In this document: positions 12,140 through 24,909 of the stretch, piece after piece
Position numbering within the stretch: the stretch's first letter is position 1
Layout: each line of letters starts with the position of its first letter
Assembly: GCA_910589415.1 (NCBI GenBank)
Contig: OU342630.1
Coordinates: 68,258,186 to 68,322,185, forward strand
Source: Malachius bipustulatus
Taxonomy: Eukaryota; Arthropoda; Insecta; Coleoptera; Melyridae
Length of the DNA stretch: 64,000 nucleotides
Direction: 5' to 3'
Translations under genes and position numbers: made by a program
Notes under the pieces: model-generated
What the model saw: the letters and a program-made list of their open reading frames with translations, nothing else
Databases searched by the model: none
Told to the model about the DNA's origin: nothing

Positions 12140-14079
12140 CATTAATATTATAAAAAATTGCTATCTATACCTAAAAAGAGAAAAAATACACGTGTTATTG
12201 CGTTTTTCAAAAAAGCAAAGTTTTCGAGAATATTCTTTGAGCGACTATTATTTCTACCCGTTGGAATTTGAATTTTTTAAATCCTTTTAGAGTGCCTGCA
12301 CCCTAAAATGAATATGTGTGCAAAAATTCAACTTTCTCTGTTAAGCGGCTTAGGCTGGAGCTTCCCCTTCAAGAGGTAATTCCCCTGATTTTATTTATTT
12401 TTTTTACTGGAAAAGTATTAACCTTTACAGGTTTACACATGTCGTAAAACTAAGCAAAATTAAATCAAAAGCAAGTGCGTTAACATGAAAGCAGAGACCT
12501 TAATTTTGTTTTTCGTTATTGAGCGCTGAATTCATTATTTGAAAGCGAATTTATTGATAGGTAATAGAAATTGAGAATTTGTACACTTAAAAATTTATTG
12601 TCAGCGAAAAAAACTGAGTAAAACCTACCTACCTAATATCCTACCCATGTCGTTCTTTATTATAAAGAATGCTAGTGAAATAAATAAGGAAACGAACTTC
12701 CATTCTTAGAACCCCTTAAAGGTAGGTATATAAGGCACGAATGCCCCGGTTTTTCTAAAGGACACATGCGGAATCAAAAGTTAATTTCCCGGCAAATTGA
12801 ACGGATATAAATCTGTCTGGGGCACAGAATTGGATTTTGTGTACCTACTCGAATGTGTTTTCATAATATTGCGGGTTAAATATTGCTCGATAAGTCGAGC
12901 AGAAACCCGGTTCATGTTTATTATACAGCTTGTTGGATCCGTATTGGGATCGGGGGGAAATCGTCAGGTCCCCGATGCTGCTGGGGGAATTACACGGCCC
13001 CAGGTGAGGGTAGTGTATTATCTTAAGTCGGGACAAAGCGCTTTCTACCTCGGTAAACTACCCAGCGGGACCGGAAATCTTGGCGTGAATTTAAAACAAC
13101 CGTTGTTAATTCATTCATCAAAGTAATCTGATTAAATTTCTCCTACCCACATTAGAATTTAAATACGCCCGCAGAAAGGGAGCGGAACATCTAGGGTTTC
13201 ACGATCATTTTCAAAGAGCTGTTAAAATCAACCTGATAAAATATTCAGGCCCTATAGGAATAACAACAAATCTCAGATTTTCCATCAAATTATCAACAGG
13301 AAATGATTTGGTGCAACATTAATCCTGCATGCGTCATCTGATTTAGGATTTAGGTGATTGTTCACCTTATAATGTGAAATTTTCAGGGTTAAGGGGAAAC
13401 GTATCGGATTTTTCTATGATTTGAGCAGATGAAGGAAAGTTGTCCAATTAACCCGATTACGTTTGCCCAGCAAGTTAGAGAGCAATTTTGCGGAAGTTAG
13501 CTCACTGTTGGGGACTTGTTAAGAACGCGATTCTTTTAGTTTACTTTGTAATCGTTGTTGGACACGAAAACGGCAATGCAACGGGACCCACTCTGCACGA
13601 ATCTGTTCGCGGTAAAGATTGCGTATTTTCAATCGCCTTTTACCTTTCTGTTTCTAATGCTATACTGTTTCTGTTTTACTGTTATTGTGAGGGGCAGTTA
13701 GTTGCGGTCGATTTAAATATTCGATTTACTATAAAGCGATTCTGCGATGTCTACAAAATGCTTGTTTGAAATCGATTGATCCGCACAAAAAGGGAATCAA
13801 AGACCAAAGATGGAAAAAGCCTTTGAAATCCGGCCCAAATGAAACTAAATAAAATTTGATATTATTGAGTTTAATTAACATAGTAATCTACTTAAAACAG
13901 TTTAGTAAAATTTCTTTGAAAACGGGCCATGGATATAGAAATTTAGACATTTTGCACCATTTCCTAAGCTAATAAAAAATTCAGTTTTTCCTATTATATT
14001 CTTCAAAGTTTTCTCCCATCTTGCATGTGTTGAAAAACACGAATATAACCGCCATTTTGAAACGACTTACCGATATTGC
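12140..14079. other. Intergenic, no gene seen
   Basis: No repeat pair or family motif found. 12750-13130 is GC-richer than its surroundings and may be conserved non-coding DNA; this is a guess. Confidence 0.45.
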
Positions 14080-14800
14080 TCAAATGTAACACCAGATCAC
14101 ACGACTTCTTTTCAAGCAGGCATCTGACTTCCACAAAAATTTCGAATCTACATTGTAACGGTCACCCAGCTTATTCTGCTCGGGCGCCAAATGTAACGGC
14201 CCCAAAACTGACTCCACAAACCTAACCACAAGGCACCTGTTCGGGCGTCGAAGGTCATGGCCCAAATTACGGTAACGTATTATTTGGAGTTAGGTGAAAA
14301 GGTTCTTGATTACCTGTGTAACTCCCATGAAAGCAAGTTAGCAGCTAATAGCAATAGATAAGGGAGTAAGCGACGATTTACATTAAAAACACCAAACAAG
14401 TGTAATCCACTCATTATTTATTATTAAAAATAATCCCCCTTGGGTGTAGCCTGATAATATGCCTAATAGAGATTTCAATTAATGTAAAGTAATCGCGTAG
14501 TGCCTTTAGCAGGTCTCCTTCCTCTACGCGGCTACTACCTCAGGAACTCACTCCCCAGGTGGTGGTTGCGTAACGACGGGAAACTAGGTGAATGTAGTTG
14601 TGTTCACTATACCTTCGCCGCCTCCGGTCGGTATACTGTATACTTCCCTCTCCAGGCACCGATCTCTTTTATTTGGAACAATAGCACTCACTATAAAGGA
14701 AAACGAGATCCAATCTCTGAGGTCACGTCTTTAGGAGAGCATACCTGAACCTACCTTTCTGTCTGAAGCCAGAGGACCTGAGATTCGCTGGGTGGCTTGT
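14080..14800 (-). mobile_element. Possible LTR remnant with primer binding site
   Basis: The minus strand reads GTTACAT then TTGGCGCCCGAGCAG at 14176-14192, the usual look of an LTR end (CA) followed by a TGGCGCCC primer site. No second LTR or pol frame is present, and the far LTR edge could not be located. Confidence 0.35.
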
Positions 14801-15044
14801 GCGTTGGGACAACTCGCTTGTTCCAATGTTCGTTCCTGATATTGCGTTCTGGAATAGGTATCGATTTTTCTCGCGCCAATTTTCACGTGTTATTACTAAA
14901 TATTTATTACTTCATTTAAAAATAAGATCACATTGCTAATTTCGTTGCTACGAGTATTTACGTTGATTCGCTTTCTCAATTAATAATATCTTCCTATCTA
15001 CCTTCCTATAGCTTTATACTTTAAGGCCGGTTCTCACTTGTACG

Positions 15045-15089
15045 ACGACAGCGACACCCGACGACAGCGACACCCGACGACAGCGACAA
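15045..15089. repeat. 16-bp tandem repeat, about 2.8 copies
   Basis: ACGACAGCGACACCCG is repeated at 15045 and 15061, with a partial copy at 15077. An inverted form (GTCGTCGGATGTCGTAC) follows near 15139, so the stretch can fold. Confidence 0.85.
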
Positions 15090-15507
15090 GGCGACAAAAT
15101 TGCGGGGGGATTTTGTACGACACCCGACGACGTGCCATGTCGTCGGATGTCGTACAATGGAGCTTGCTTGTTTGGTGTTTTCAAGTGTTTTCAAGCGTTT
15201 GAAGGAACATTTTCACTGACGGAGAAGAGGCAAACAGAAATGTTCCTCCAACCAAACGTAAGTTTCTGGTTGCCGTTTCTCCGAAATTGCTTTTTTAGAA
15301 ATGATTAAAATTATAGTTTATATCCGTTAACTATGCTGCTTAGTCTCAAAATATATTCTATTCTCTATCTAATAAGATTACTTGCATTTTTCTCTATCTG
15401 TTCATCTATCTCTTGTCTTTATATAGTGCTTGAGATATACTGAAATGCATAATTTAAAATGCTTTATTTACGGATTCTTGTATGAGTTTACTTTTGCTAA
15501 TTATCCG

Positions 15508-15593
15508 TTTTGACTCTCCCTTGATTAAGGTCGCAGTTAATAGCGTCAAAACTGCGACCTCTGAGTCAAGGGGGGATTGGGAGAGTCAAAACG
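15508..15593. repeat. Hairpin with CGTTTTGACTCTCCC ends
   Basis: The arms CGTTTTGACTCTCCC and GGTCGCAGTT are mirrored on both sides of an 11-base loop. The right arm has about five extra bases. Confidence 0.75.
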
Positions 15594-16715
15594 GGCCGTG
15601 AATAAATGTAAAGGATCGTCGTACACCGGACTAACCCATTTGGAGACAAGAATGCAAAATGTAAATCTCGGGGGTTCCCCTTTCTGTATAAATGCCGCGG
15701 TAGTTCGTATTTCATATAAGGTCCAACCACGGGATTTGTGGGGTATGGTATGAAATATCTTTCCAGGGGTTCGTGAGCAAAAAATCCTATTTCAACGATA
15801 CCCAACAAGATACACAAAAATCAAATTTTCTGAAGAACGTGATGGTTACTTAAATAAATAGTTGGGAAGTCCAAAGAATAGTAGACGTGAAGTAAGAAGT
15901 AAGTACCTCCTATGGTAACTCGTTGAAATATGAGCCTAAACGATTTCCCGATGTATAATCGTTCAGTATTGAACATAATCGTGCAGGGCAATCTTTTTAT
16001 CTATGTATAGAGACCCAGTACTCGCACGGCATATATGGTGTGTGCCATGCACAATCGCCATACTGTATAGGTATGCATGTATAATATCATATTCTTGATT
16101 AAAAGGTGAGATAATTACTCATGTACAAGCAGACGAAGTAGGACAACAATAATAAATTCTGGTATCACCGGAAACGCAACATATTTGCATTCATTTGCGC
16201 GTTTTTACGAATGCTTATAACTTAATTAAATTCTCTTTCATATTTTCAAGTCTACAGAGGCTTGCCACTTCAACTTAATAAAAATCTAATGAAAAAAATT
16301 ACAATTAATCATAAATATTTTGCATACACACGACTAGAACATGAATATATAGGTGAAATTAAGATCCTCCACTGTTCCTAGGCTCCTACTCGTCTAAACT
16401 CTCTTTGAAGTTTTTTTACCCGGGATCGACGTATGAGAGCAGAGGCCAGTGGCCGACATTCATGACATACGTATAGCTTAGACTGTGAGGTATAATTTAT
16501 TTTCCCGTAGTGCCGCATTCGGGATTTGAGTGTCGGTGGTTGCATAACCTCCTATGACGTATGAATAATGCACGCCGCCATCCCGGATGATAAATCATAT
16601 TATTATGCGCATGTTTGTCACTTGGGGAATCCACCTATTATAAATGTATTCACGCAGGTACCGACCGACCCGAAGACAGCTATGAGTTCCGAGAATTCGC
16701 CCGCTGTCCACTCCT
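15594..16715. other. Intergenic up to the gypsy target site
   Basis: No frame with a family motif. TCCT at 16712-16715 is one copy of the gypsy target duplication. Confidence 0.5.
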
Positions 16716-18418
16716 TGTAACTCTTCCTTCGCTCGATCACAAAAAATTTTAATTGACCAGGCCAAAAAGAAAACTAAAAAAAAATGAGCGAAAGGAAGTT
16801 GCGTTGCCCTCTGATCCCGTTTGGGTACCTTCAAATTTGTTTGTACCCAAAGCAGGACAGAGGGTGTAAAAATTAAAAAGAAAAAAAAATGATGATGACT
16901 ACAAATTTGTTGACATGATCGTCTAAATAAATAAAAAATTATAAGATTCAAAATTTACATAACTGACCTGCCCTACGTTGTGTCTTTTTATTATTCAGGC
17001 CACACAGATACTAAAAATAAAACTCACATAAAAAATTTAACAATTTATTGGACTTCTCCAATTAAAAACATAAAACTTCCCAGCTAACGGTATATTGTAT
17101 TGTGAGACAAAAGAAAATTTATCTTGGATTTCTCCCTTATCATCTACATACTAGCAACATTTCTTAAAAATAGAACAATAGTAAACTAAAAAAATTTTGA
17201 TCTCGTTGATCAACAAATTACCTTCATTAGGTACTTGACAAAAAAATTCACATTCTTAACACTAACTAAATTTGGCCAATTAATTCTCCCTGATAATTAA
17301 TTTAGATTAAGATTAAATACTAAATTGAACATTTCTACTCACTAGCTAAAACTAACAACATTGGGGAAGTATTTCCCAATTATTAAAATAATAAAAATTC
17401 CCATCTTGATAAAATCAATAACGCAATCTGATGAAGTTACTTCCTCTCTTTTTAGAGAGAAAATTCAATGTAAAATAAATGAAACAAAAAAATTTACAAA
17501 GTACCTTGAAGTTCCAATCATTTCTTGATGAAACGTGACTGCAACAGAAAGATCCAAAAGAAATGAGATAGACTGTGATGCCTGCTCCCTCTCCAGTTGG
17601 CTAGGTCCGGCTTTGTCTGTAGAACGCCATTACTTCCAAAAAGAATTATGCTCTTCTACCCAGTGCTTGAAAATGGGATATTTCTCAACGGAGACCACCA
17701 CCAGCACATTTTGGAAATAAAATAAACGACTAAACGATAGATCTTATTATAGATCCACCCCGAAGGAGGGATCCGAAAGATCGAATTCTAGAAATAAAAC
17801 TAGAACTCGAAACGCAGAAACATGGAACTAGAAGTAGAGACTAAAAAGAAAACAGAAAAAGGAAAAAAGAAAAGCCCTGAAATAAAATAATTATAATTAC
17901 TAATCTGAATCAACAAACCGCTAATTTATTATTACCGAGATGGACGCTATTATGTCGGTTCCAGTCGAGCTTTCTTACTCCCATCCATGCATGATTGACA
18001 GGCTTTCTTTCCTGTTTAGAAAATGACATGGAAATTAGCTTTGCTAAATAGGACTAACACCACAACTTCATACCTGTGTTATTTTAACCACACTACACGA
18101 GATAACAAACGAAATAACACCATCTCACTGAAACACCATCACTCAATGATATTCCAACCAACAAGAAACAACTAAGTCGTTCAGTTCTCCTTCACCAAAT
18201 AAAATCGATATCGTCCTCGTCCACCTTGCTCCACTGCGCTGACGTTCAGTTCTTCTGACTGGCAGTTGACGGCTCTGACTGACAGACTCATAACTCGATC
18301 CTGTTACTATACCTCAAACTATAGAACTTGCGGAGGGTACCAAACCAAAGAAACGCCATCTTGGAAGTCCTTCATTCGTAAATTCATTCGGGATAACTAC
18401 GGAAAAGCGCACGCTACA
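16716..18418 (-). repeat. 3' LTR of the gypsy element
   Basis: 1,703 bp, same ends and same internal sequence as the other LTR. It is preceded on the minus strand by a polypurine run. Confidence 0.93.
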
Positions 18419-18432
18419 CCACCCCTCCAACC
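18419..18432 (-). promoter_or_regulatory. Polypurine tract before the 3' LTR
   Basis: Minus strand TTGGAGGGGTGG directly against the TG of the 3' LTR, the normal place for the plus-strand primer of LTR elements. Confidence 0.7.
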
Positions 18433-19820
18433 AAAATAAAAAAATGGGATAACATACCATTTTTTTGCTCATCAAGAACACCAGAAAATATCCTCTAGAC
18501 TCTCCATTGACTTCTATGTACATATATACAACGCTCTTCCTAAAGAACAAAATGGTCTCACTGACCGTACCAACAGCCTAATTATAAATGTTCTTCCTAA
18601 AGAAACAAAATGGTCTCACTGACCGTACTAATAGACTAATCATAAATGTTCTTCCTAAAGAAACAAAATGGTCTCACTGACCGTACTAATAGACTAATCA
18701 TAAATGTTCTTCCTAAAGAACAAAATGGTCTCACTGACCGTACCAACAGACTAATAAACATTCCGACCCCTTCACCTGCGAATATTGAAATGAAAATACG
18801 GGAAGACACTTATTCCAATACCCGAAGGCACCGGAATCAGAAACCAAAACAAAGCAATACCTAGGGGCTTTGCCCAAGACTAAAACTTCAAAAGATATGA
18901 AAGATAAAAACGACCTTGGCCCATCTTGGGGCGAACACAAGATCAAGACTCATCGATAAACAGACTCACACTCAAAAGGTCATAATCAATGATCACAATC
19001 ATTAATTTTGAAAATACCAATACCAAATATCAACTAACTAATTGTATCGATAATTAGTCCTACCTAAAAACTCAAAATAAAATTTCGAAAAACTAAACGT
19101 TAGTCAAAATTACCCTAAAATGTAAATAGATCCTTTTAGAAATCTTAATGTGAACTACCTGAACTACTAAAGACAAAACTTTACTCAAAACTTACAAATA
19201 GTTACTCAAAACTACCTGACGATACTCAAAACTGTCTGGTAAATATTAGTGAAGACTTTGTGATAGACTCGATAGACACAACATAACTAAGACTTATTGA
19301 GAAAGAAAAGACATCAGCTCAAGACTAAAATTCGTTTAGTTGATTTCCTAAACTGACACTAATCCTCCAAAAATTTTCTCCTTACTCAAAAAGATAGAAA
19401 ACTGCTCTTGGTAATCCAACAAATTTATACTCAATATCAGAATTACCAGAATTCAGAATTCCTGAAATTCTTTAATTAACTTTGACATGTGATTTAGGGT
19501 AGCTAATCCTAAACACAGTCTACCTCACATAGATCTGAAAATTTTTCCTACTAACGTACCAACAAGGTAGGATTTTCATCTCTAAGGACCTCACACAGAC
19601 CTCCAGGACTTACACCAATGGGCTGCCTATTGGCTCCGGGATACAAAAGATACCTAACACAGACCTGGAGAACTTCCACACGGCATTGAACTCCAAAGTT
19701 CTGTGACCTAAAAATTTCTATCACATCTAAACTAAACTTACTCAGGACATTTAGACAAAAGATAAGATTTACTAATTAACAACAACGATTTCTAAAATGA
19801 TCCTTACTAAAACAAAATTA
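18433..19820 (-). other. Non-coding stretch between pol and the 3' LTR
   Basis: About 1.4 kb inside the gypsy element with no long frame and no env-like sequence. It contains a four-copy tandem repeat at its distal end. Confidence 0.7.
18535..18757. repeat. Tandem repeat, unit 57-58 bp, about four copies
   Basis: Copies begin TCTTCCTAAAG at 18535, 18592, 18650 and 18708, each with AATGGTCTCACTGACCGTAC. The first and last copies have GAACAAA where the middle two have GAAACAAA. It lies in the gypsy element between pol and the polypurine tract. Confidence 0.92.
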
Positions 19821-22800
19821 CTAATCATCGATACTTACAAAGGGCTTAAGATCTTGAATGTGGAATTCACCCAAATTCTTCCCTGACTCATTACTCAACT
19901 CAACAACTAAACCACTCCCTTTAACTTTCGTTACGAGAGCAGGAACATACTTAGGGGCTAGTTTCTTAGCGAAACCAGTCACCTTATCAGAAAGCACAAA
20001 ATTTTTCTTCCAGACCTTGTCACCTACTTGATAACGAATGTCTCTTCGTCTCAGATTGTACCTGGAAGAATTTTTGTCATACGCTTTCTGAACTCGAGCC
20101 TGAATTTGTGGGTATAATTTCGGAACCTTCGAAATTTCCGATTGCCACTTTAACTTATCCGAAATTTGAACTGGATCATACGAATTCAAACCTACGTCAC
20201 CATAATACTGTCCATCCACCGGGACATTTCTACCAAAGATAAGAAAAGCAGGAGTAAAGCCAGTGGCTTCGTGCTCTGCTGTCCGAATAGCTTGTGCAAT
20301 TTCATGCAAATGTTCATCCCAAGTTCTGTGGTCCTCCTTAACATAGGAGCTAATTGCAGAACCTAATACTTTATTTACCCTCTCAGTAGGGTTAACTTGG
20401 GGATGATAACGTGCATTATACCAAACTCGCTGTACATGATACTTTTTCATAAGTGCCTTAAATTCCTTAGATGTAAATTGCACACCGTTATCACAAACCA
20501 CAATCTGAGGTACCCCGTATATCAAGAATACCTGGTTCTCTAAAAACTTGGCCACTTTCGAAGCTGTAGCTTTCGAAAGAGGCTGGACTAAAACGAATCT
20601 TGAAAAAGCATCTGTGACAACCAACAATTGCGTATTTCCTGACTTGGACCGTGGAAATGGTCCCATCAAATCCAAAGAAATCATCTGAAATGGAAAATCG
20701 ACAGATCTCTTCTTACCATAAGCTCCGGCAGGAAGTTTATTGATGGATTTGTGTGCTCCACACGTAGTACAAGATGACACGTACCTCCTAACCGTCTCTC
20801 TAATACCAGGCCAATAATACCTCTCTAGAATTCGTGCCAAGGTCTTATGCACTCCCAAATGAGCTGCTGTTGGACTATCATGACATTGCTCAAGAATTTC
20901 CTTTCGATTTTCAGTAGGAACTACCAACTTCCAGTTTGACTGGTTCGTTTCAATGTCATGATTATTCTTAATGTGCTTATAAATAGCACTACCTTGCACG
21001 AGAAAATTTGGATACTTTTGTGGATCACATTGTATCTTATTGATCATATCAGCATACCATTGGTCAGGAATTAAATTCTGAACTTCTACTGAAGCAATCT
21101 GTCTCGAAAGCAAATCCGGTACTACCATATCCTTTCCTGGACGATGGACTATCTTGAACTTGAAACAACTAAGCCTAACTGTCCAACGGGCGATACGACC
21201 CATGGGATCTTTAATTCTGTACAGCCACTGTAAACTGGCATGATCAGTTACTACAGTGAATTCTGCGCCCTCAACATAACCTCTAAATTTCTCAATACCA
21301 AAGATAACTGCCAAACATTCTTTCTCCGTCGCCATGTACTTGGTTTCGGCCTTAGAAAGTTTTCTGGACGCATAAGCGATAGGATGTTCAAATCCATCTC
21401 GAAGCTGGTATAATACTGCCCCAATGCCGACGTCACTCGCGTCCGTCTGGATAAAGAATGGCTTATCGAAATCCGGGCTAACAAGAATAGGATTAGAGAT
21501 CAGTCTCTCCTTCAAACTACATAAGGCTGACTCGGCTGCTTCAGTCCAAACAATGGGGGCATTCTTTATTCGACCTTTAATGATCGAGGTGATTGGTTCA
21601 GAAATGGTCGAAAAGTCCTTAATAAACTTTCTATACCATTGCAACACTCCCATTATCCTTCGAACCTCTGTAGTGTTTCGCGGAGATGGCATTTCCGCTA
21701 TAGCCTTGACCTTATCTGGGTCAGTTCTTAGCCCATTCCTATCTACTATGTAACCCAAAAATGTTAGGGAATCTCTACAAAATTGGCATTTCGGAATATT
21801 CACCTTCAGACCCGCAGAAAACAAAATCTCAAAAACTTCATTCAACAACCTGACATGTTCATCAAAGTCCTCAGAAACACAAACGATATCATCAAGATAC
21901 ACAAAAACCTTATCTTCAAATTTTGGATCCATAAATAATCTGTCCATCAACCGCTGTTGTGTCTGCGCGGCATTACATAGACCGAACGGCATAACTACAA
22001 ATTGAAAAAGACCTCTCCCTTGAACTTGGAAAGCTGTCTTTTGCTTCGATGTTTCTTCTAAAGGAATATTCCAGAAAGCCTTAGTAATATCAATGGAAGA
22101 AAGATATTTCTTACCACCTACCTTATTCAAAATATTATCAATCAATGGCAAGGGATAAGAATCCTTAACCGTTACCTGATTTAAACCTCTGCCATCAAAA
22201 CATAACCTATATGTACCTGGTTCTGATTTTGGAACCATTAAAATTGGGGATGCCCATGCAGACATACTTTTCTCAATTACCCCAGACTCTAACATAGCAT
22301 CGATCTCCTTATGCAAAATTTTATTAAGCATCGGCGATAATGGGTATTGCCTTTGCTTAACTGGTCTAGCCTCACCAGTGTCAATAAAATGAGAGATGAT
22401 ATTTGTTCTCCCTGGTGCTGTTGACGACAAAGTCTCAAATTTAGTAATAACTTCGGACAACACCTTGCTCTGATCAGATGAAAGTTCGGCTAGAAAAGTA
22501 TTAGAATCTGCCTTGGAAGAAGTTGATGCCTCAATTTGTCCTACCTGATAAGACCTGTTCTTAAAATTTAAATTGATGTTCGACAATCTACAAAAATCTG
22601 CACCCAAAATAATGGAATGCGAAATAGAAGGTACTACAGCAAATCTCAAATCGATAACCTTATTCTCAAAACTTACCGGAAAAGTAACAAAACCTAACAA
22701 CTCCTGTGAGCTACCATCTGCGATAGTCACATTCGTCCCATCCAAATCTTTGACAAAAGTGTCATTACCTTCCCATAAAATTTCCACATTGGAACCCAAA

Positions 22801-23020
22801 ATCGATAAATTTGCACCAGTATCCAATAAACCCAAATATTGTCTATCTTCAATAACTATAGGTATATAAGGCCTATTATCATGTAACTTTTTCTTAAACA
22901 TCGGACAAATATCAGTATCACCCCTATCCAAATCTACACTCATCAACTTATTATTACAGTGGTCAGGTTCATTACCTATACCCACCACTGTCTCATCAAT
23001 AACTTCAACTACTTTGGAAT
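19821..23020 (-). CDS. pol: pol of the gypsy element (protease, RT, RNase H, integrase)
   Basis: An open frame of about 1,065 residues, probably made as a gag-pol fusion by -1 frameshift. Counting from the GTG at 22988, the protease has DTGA at 56-59 and ILGAD at 127-131. The reverse transcriptase has the first catalytic Asp at 300 and YLDD at 364-367. RNase H shows TDAS (Asp515), Glu555, Asp582 and Asp625. The integrase zinc finger is His710, His714, Cys740, Cys743, and the catalytic triad is Asp773, Asp833, Glu869 with the expected 35-residue D-to-E spacing. It ends with a basic C-terminal domain and no chromodomain motif. All key residues are present, so the protein looks functional. Confidence 0.95.
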
Positions 23021-24616
23021 TTTTGGGACTGCGCCTGTCTCCATAGTAGGCTGCTTTCGGGAGTTTGGAACGGTTGTCCCTCGCCGCTCGCCCCCTAAAT
23101 CGTTTTTTGAAACTGTGGTAGAATTTGCATTCTCACCACACCTAGGACAGGATCGTTTAGAAACGTCCTTTAGACCACAACCAAAACAGAAAAACTTCTT
23201 GGGCTGAGTACATTCCATAAACGAATGACCAGCACCATCACAATTCCAACACACCCAACGAGATTTAGATGACAGAAAATCTTCTTTAGGAGTTTTCGAC
23301 TCCTTTTTCTTGGGTGGCTCTGTTACTTCAATCACCTGTTCAGGTTTACGGTAAACCTTTTTGTTTACTGCCCAACTATTTGGTGTCGAATTGACAGCTA
23401 TCTGTCTACAAAAATATTCTAACTGCTCAAACGACTCTATCTGCAAAAGACATAATTTACTATTCAAATCTGGAGATAAATTTCTCCTTACGATCTTGAT
23501 TTGCTCTGCAGTGGACAACGGTACCAAAAGATGAGAAAATTTCATCCTAATCCTAGCCAAAAATGTAACCACACTTTCCCCACTAGTCTGCCTAAATGAT
23601 CTAATTTCGGCTAATAAATCTTCATCATAGTTCGGAGGGATAAACGTTGACCTTAGACGCCATTCTAATTCGTCCCACGTCCTAACCTGATACTTAATAT
23701 TCCTAAACCAGGAAAGTGCTGGTTCTTTAAAAAGATCCACTGCGCAACTAAACACCTCATCTAAAGGAACTCCTCGAGCCTCACTCAATTCCTTGACATG
23801 TTCTAAAAATTTCACAACCTCGCAACCCTGTTCTTTCCCAGAAAACGTCAAATTCCACTTATGCACGGGAGTAGATACCTTATTCCTAACACTAACTTGA
23901 TTTACCCTTAAATTCTGCGGAATATTTGAACAATCTGGTACTGAGAAAGGATTCGGACTATATAAGTTATCCCTAGGCAGCTTATCATTAAAACTACCTG
24001 GCTCGGAAACTGTCAAAAAACTAAAATCTCCAATAAAATCGTCCCTAAAAGGGTTCGTTGCAGAAAGCAATTGTGAACTAGTACTCGTATTGGTTGAAAT
24101 CGTTTCTACGATAGGGCTGCTGTCTACAGTCCACCAAGAATCGACCGGACTAGAGCTTCCAGCTGGCAACAATGGCAACGATGTGTTAACCTCAGAAAAC
24201 TTCTTACTTAAATTCTCAAAATCATGACGTATTTGATCTTTTGAAATGACCTCACTAGCACTACAGTCATTTAATCGCCCTATTCTCAGCTTCAAATGAA
24301 CTATCCTAGACAATAATCTACTATATAATGGAAAATTTTCCCCAATTGATTTAATTTTCCCTAACGACACCTCTATGTTATTAAGAGTTTGCCTACATGC
24401 CTCTAAATCTTCATCAAAATCTAACGGTGAAACTGTTGGTACTACTACTTCTGATCTTATCAACCTACTTAATTGGGTCCTACGCATATTATTGTCCCAT
24501 AAGGGCTCCTCGTTTCTCAACAAGATCTCATACTTAATCTCCTCAACTCTCAAATGAGCTACTTCAAAGCTAGTCCCTAACTCTGAACTCATCTTGATTG
24601 ATATAAAGATACACAA
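23009..24616 (-). CDS. gag: gag of the gypsy element
   Basis: A 535-residue structural polyprotein that should form the capsid of the retrotransposon particle. Residues about 260-400 carry a retrotransposon-gag type capsid region (EPALSWFRNI, TWDELEWRLRSTF, SGESVVTFLARIRMKF). A CCHC knuckle lies at 456-469 (CWNCDGAGHSFMEC, spacing C-X2-C-X4-H-X4-C). A second Cys cluster at 477-493 is C-X2-C-X9-C-X2-C with no His, so it is not a normal knuckle. Start at 24616, with an alternative Met at residue 9. The frame ends TAG at 23009-23011, six codons after a slippery heptamer that leads into pol. No internal stop. Confidence 0.9.
   Translation of the reverse strand: MCIFISIKMSSELGTSFEVAHLRVEEIKYEILLRNEEPLWDNNMRRTQLSRLIRSEVVVPTVSPLDFDEDLEACRQTLNNIEVSLGKIKSIGENFPLYSRLLSRIVHLKLRIGRLNDCSASEVISKDQIRHDFENLSKKFSEVNTSLPLLPAGSSSPVDSWWTVDSSPIVETISTNTSTSSQLLSATNPFRDDFIGDFSFLTVSEPGSFNDKLPRDNLYSPNPFSVPDCSNIPQNLRVNQVSVRNKVSTPVHKWNLTFSGKEQGCEVVKFLEHVKELSEARGVPLDEVFSCAVDLFKEPALSWFRNIKYQVRTWDELEWRLRSTFIPPNYDEDLLAEIRSFRQTSGESVVTFLARIRMKFSHLLVPLSTAEQIKIVRRNLSPDLNSKLCLLQIESFEQLEYFCRQIAVNSTPNSWAVNKKVYRKPEQVIEVTEPPKKKESKTPKEDFLSSKSRWVCWNCDGAGHSFMECTQPKKFFCFGCGLKDVSKRSCPRCGENANSTTVSKNDLGGERRGTTVPNSRKQPTMETGAVPKIPK
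23021..23027 (-). promoter_or_regulatory. -1 ribosomal frameshift heptamer between gag and pol
   Basis: In the gag frame the bases read C CCA AAA, a perfect X_XXY_YYZ slippery site. Slipping back one base gives CCC AAA and enters the open pol frame, which has no ATG nearby and overlaps the end of gag. The gag stop lies 10 bases further on. Confidence 0.75.
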
Positions 24617-24886
24617 ATACTAAATTACAAAAAACACTCAAATAGAGAAACCTTGATTTGGAACGCACAATGTATAGGTACCTTATCAATTAGTATTGCT
24701 CAAAATTGCAAACATATTAGTAGTATTATTTACCGTTATTAATTAACCTCACTTAATATCATCAAATGTCGTTAATATAGGTACACACTATCTTAAAAAT
24801 CCAAAACATGAGTTAGCATAACCACATATAAGTACACATAAACATTAAAAAATTTCTCACAATACAATATTATCCAAAAATAAACT

Positions 24887-24908
24887 CCGTGCTGGTCAAC
24901 GGAACCAT
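24887..24908 (-). promoter_or_regulatory. Candidate primer binding site next to the 5' LTR
   Basis: Just inside the LTR end, the minus strand reads AA then TGGTTCCGTTGACC. A TGG at this place is what a tRNA 3' CCA would pair with. I cannot name the matching tRNA, so the primer stays open. Confidence 0.4.
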
Positions 24909-24909
24909 T

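Noticed and set aside
12797..13126. 109-codon plus-strand frame
   Set aside because: No motif, no splice context, and composition suggests non-coding DNA.
17535..17720. 61-codon frame repeated at 25729-25914
   Set aside because: It is in the LTRs and repeats only because the LTRs do.
18433..19820. Possible env gene in the gypsy element
   Set aside because: No frame of useful length, no signal peptide or membrane segment on the element strand.
22986..22988. GTG as the start of pol
   Set aside because: The frame is open upstream into gag and a -1 slippery site lies at 23021-23027, so a separate start is not needed.
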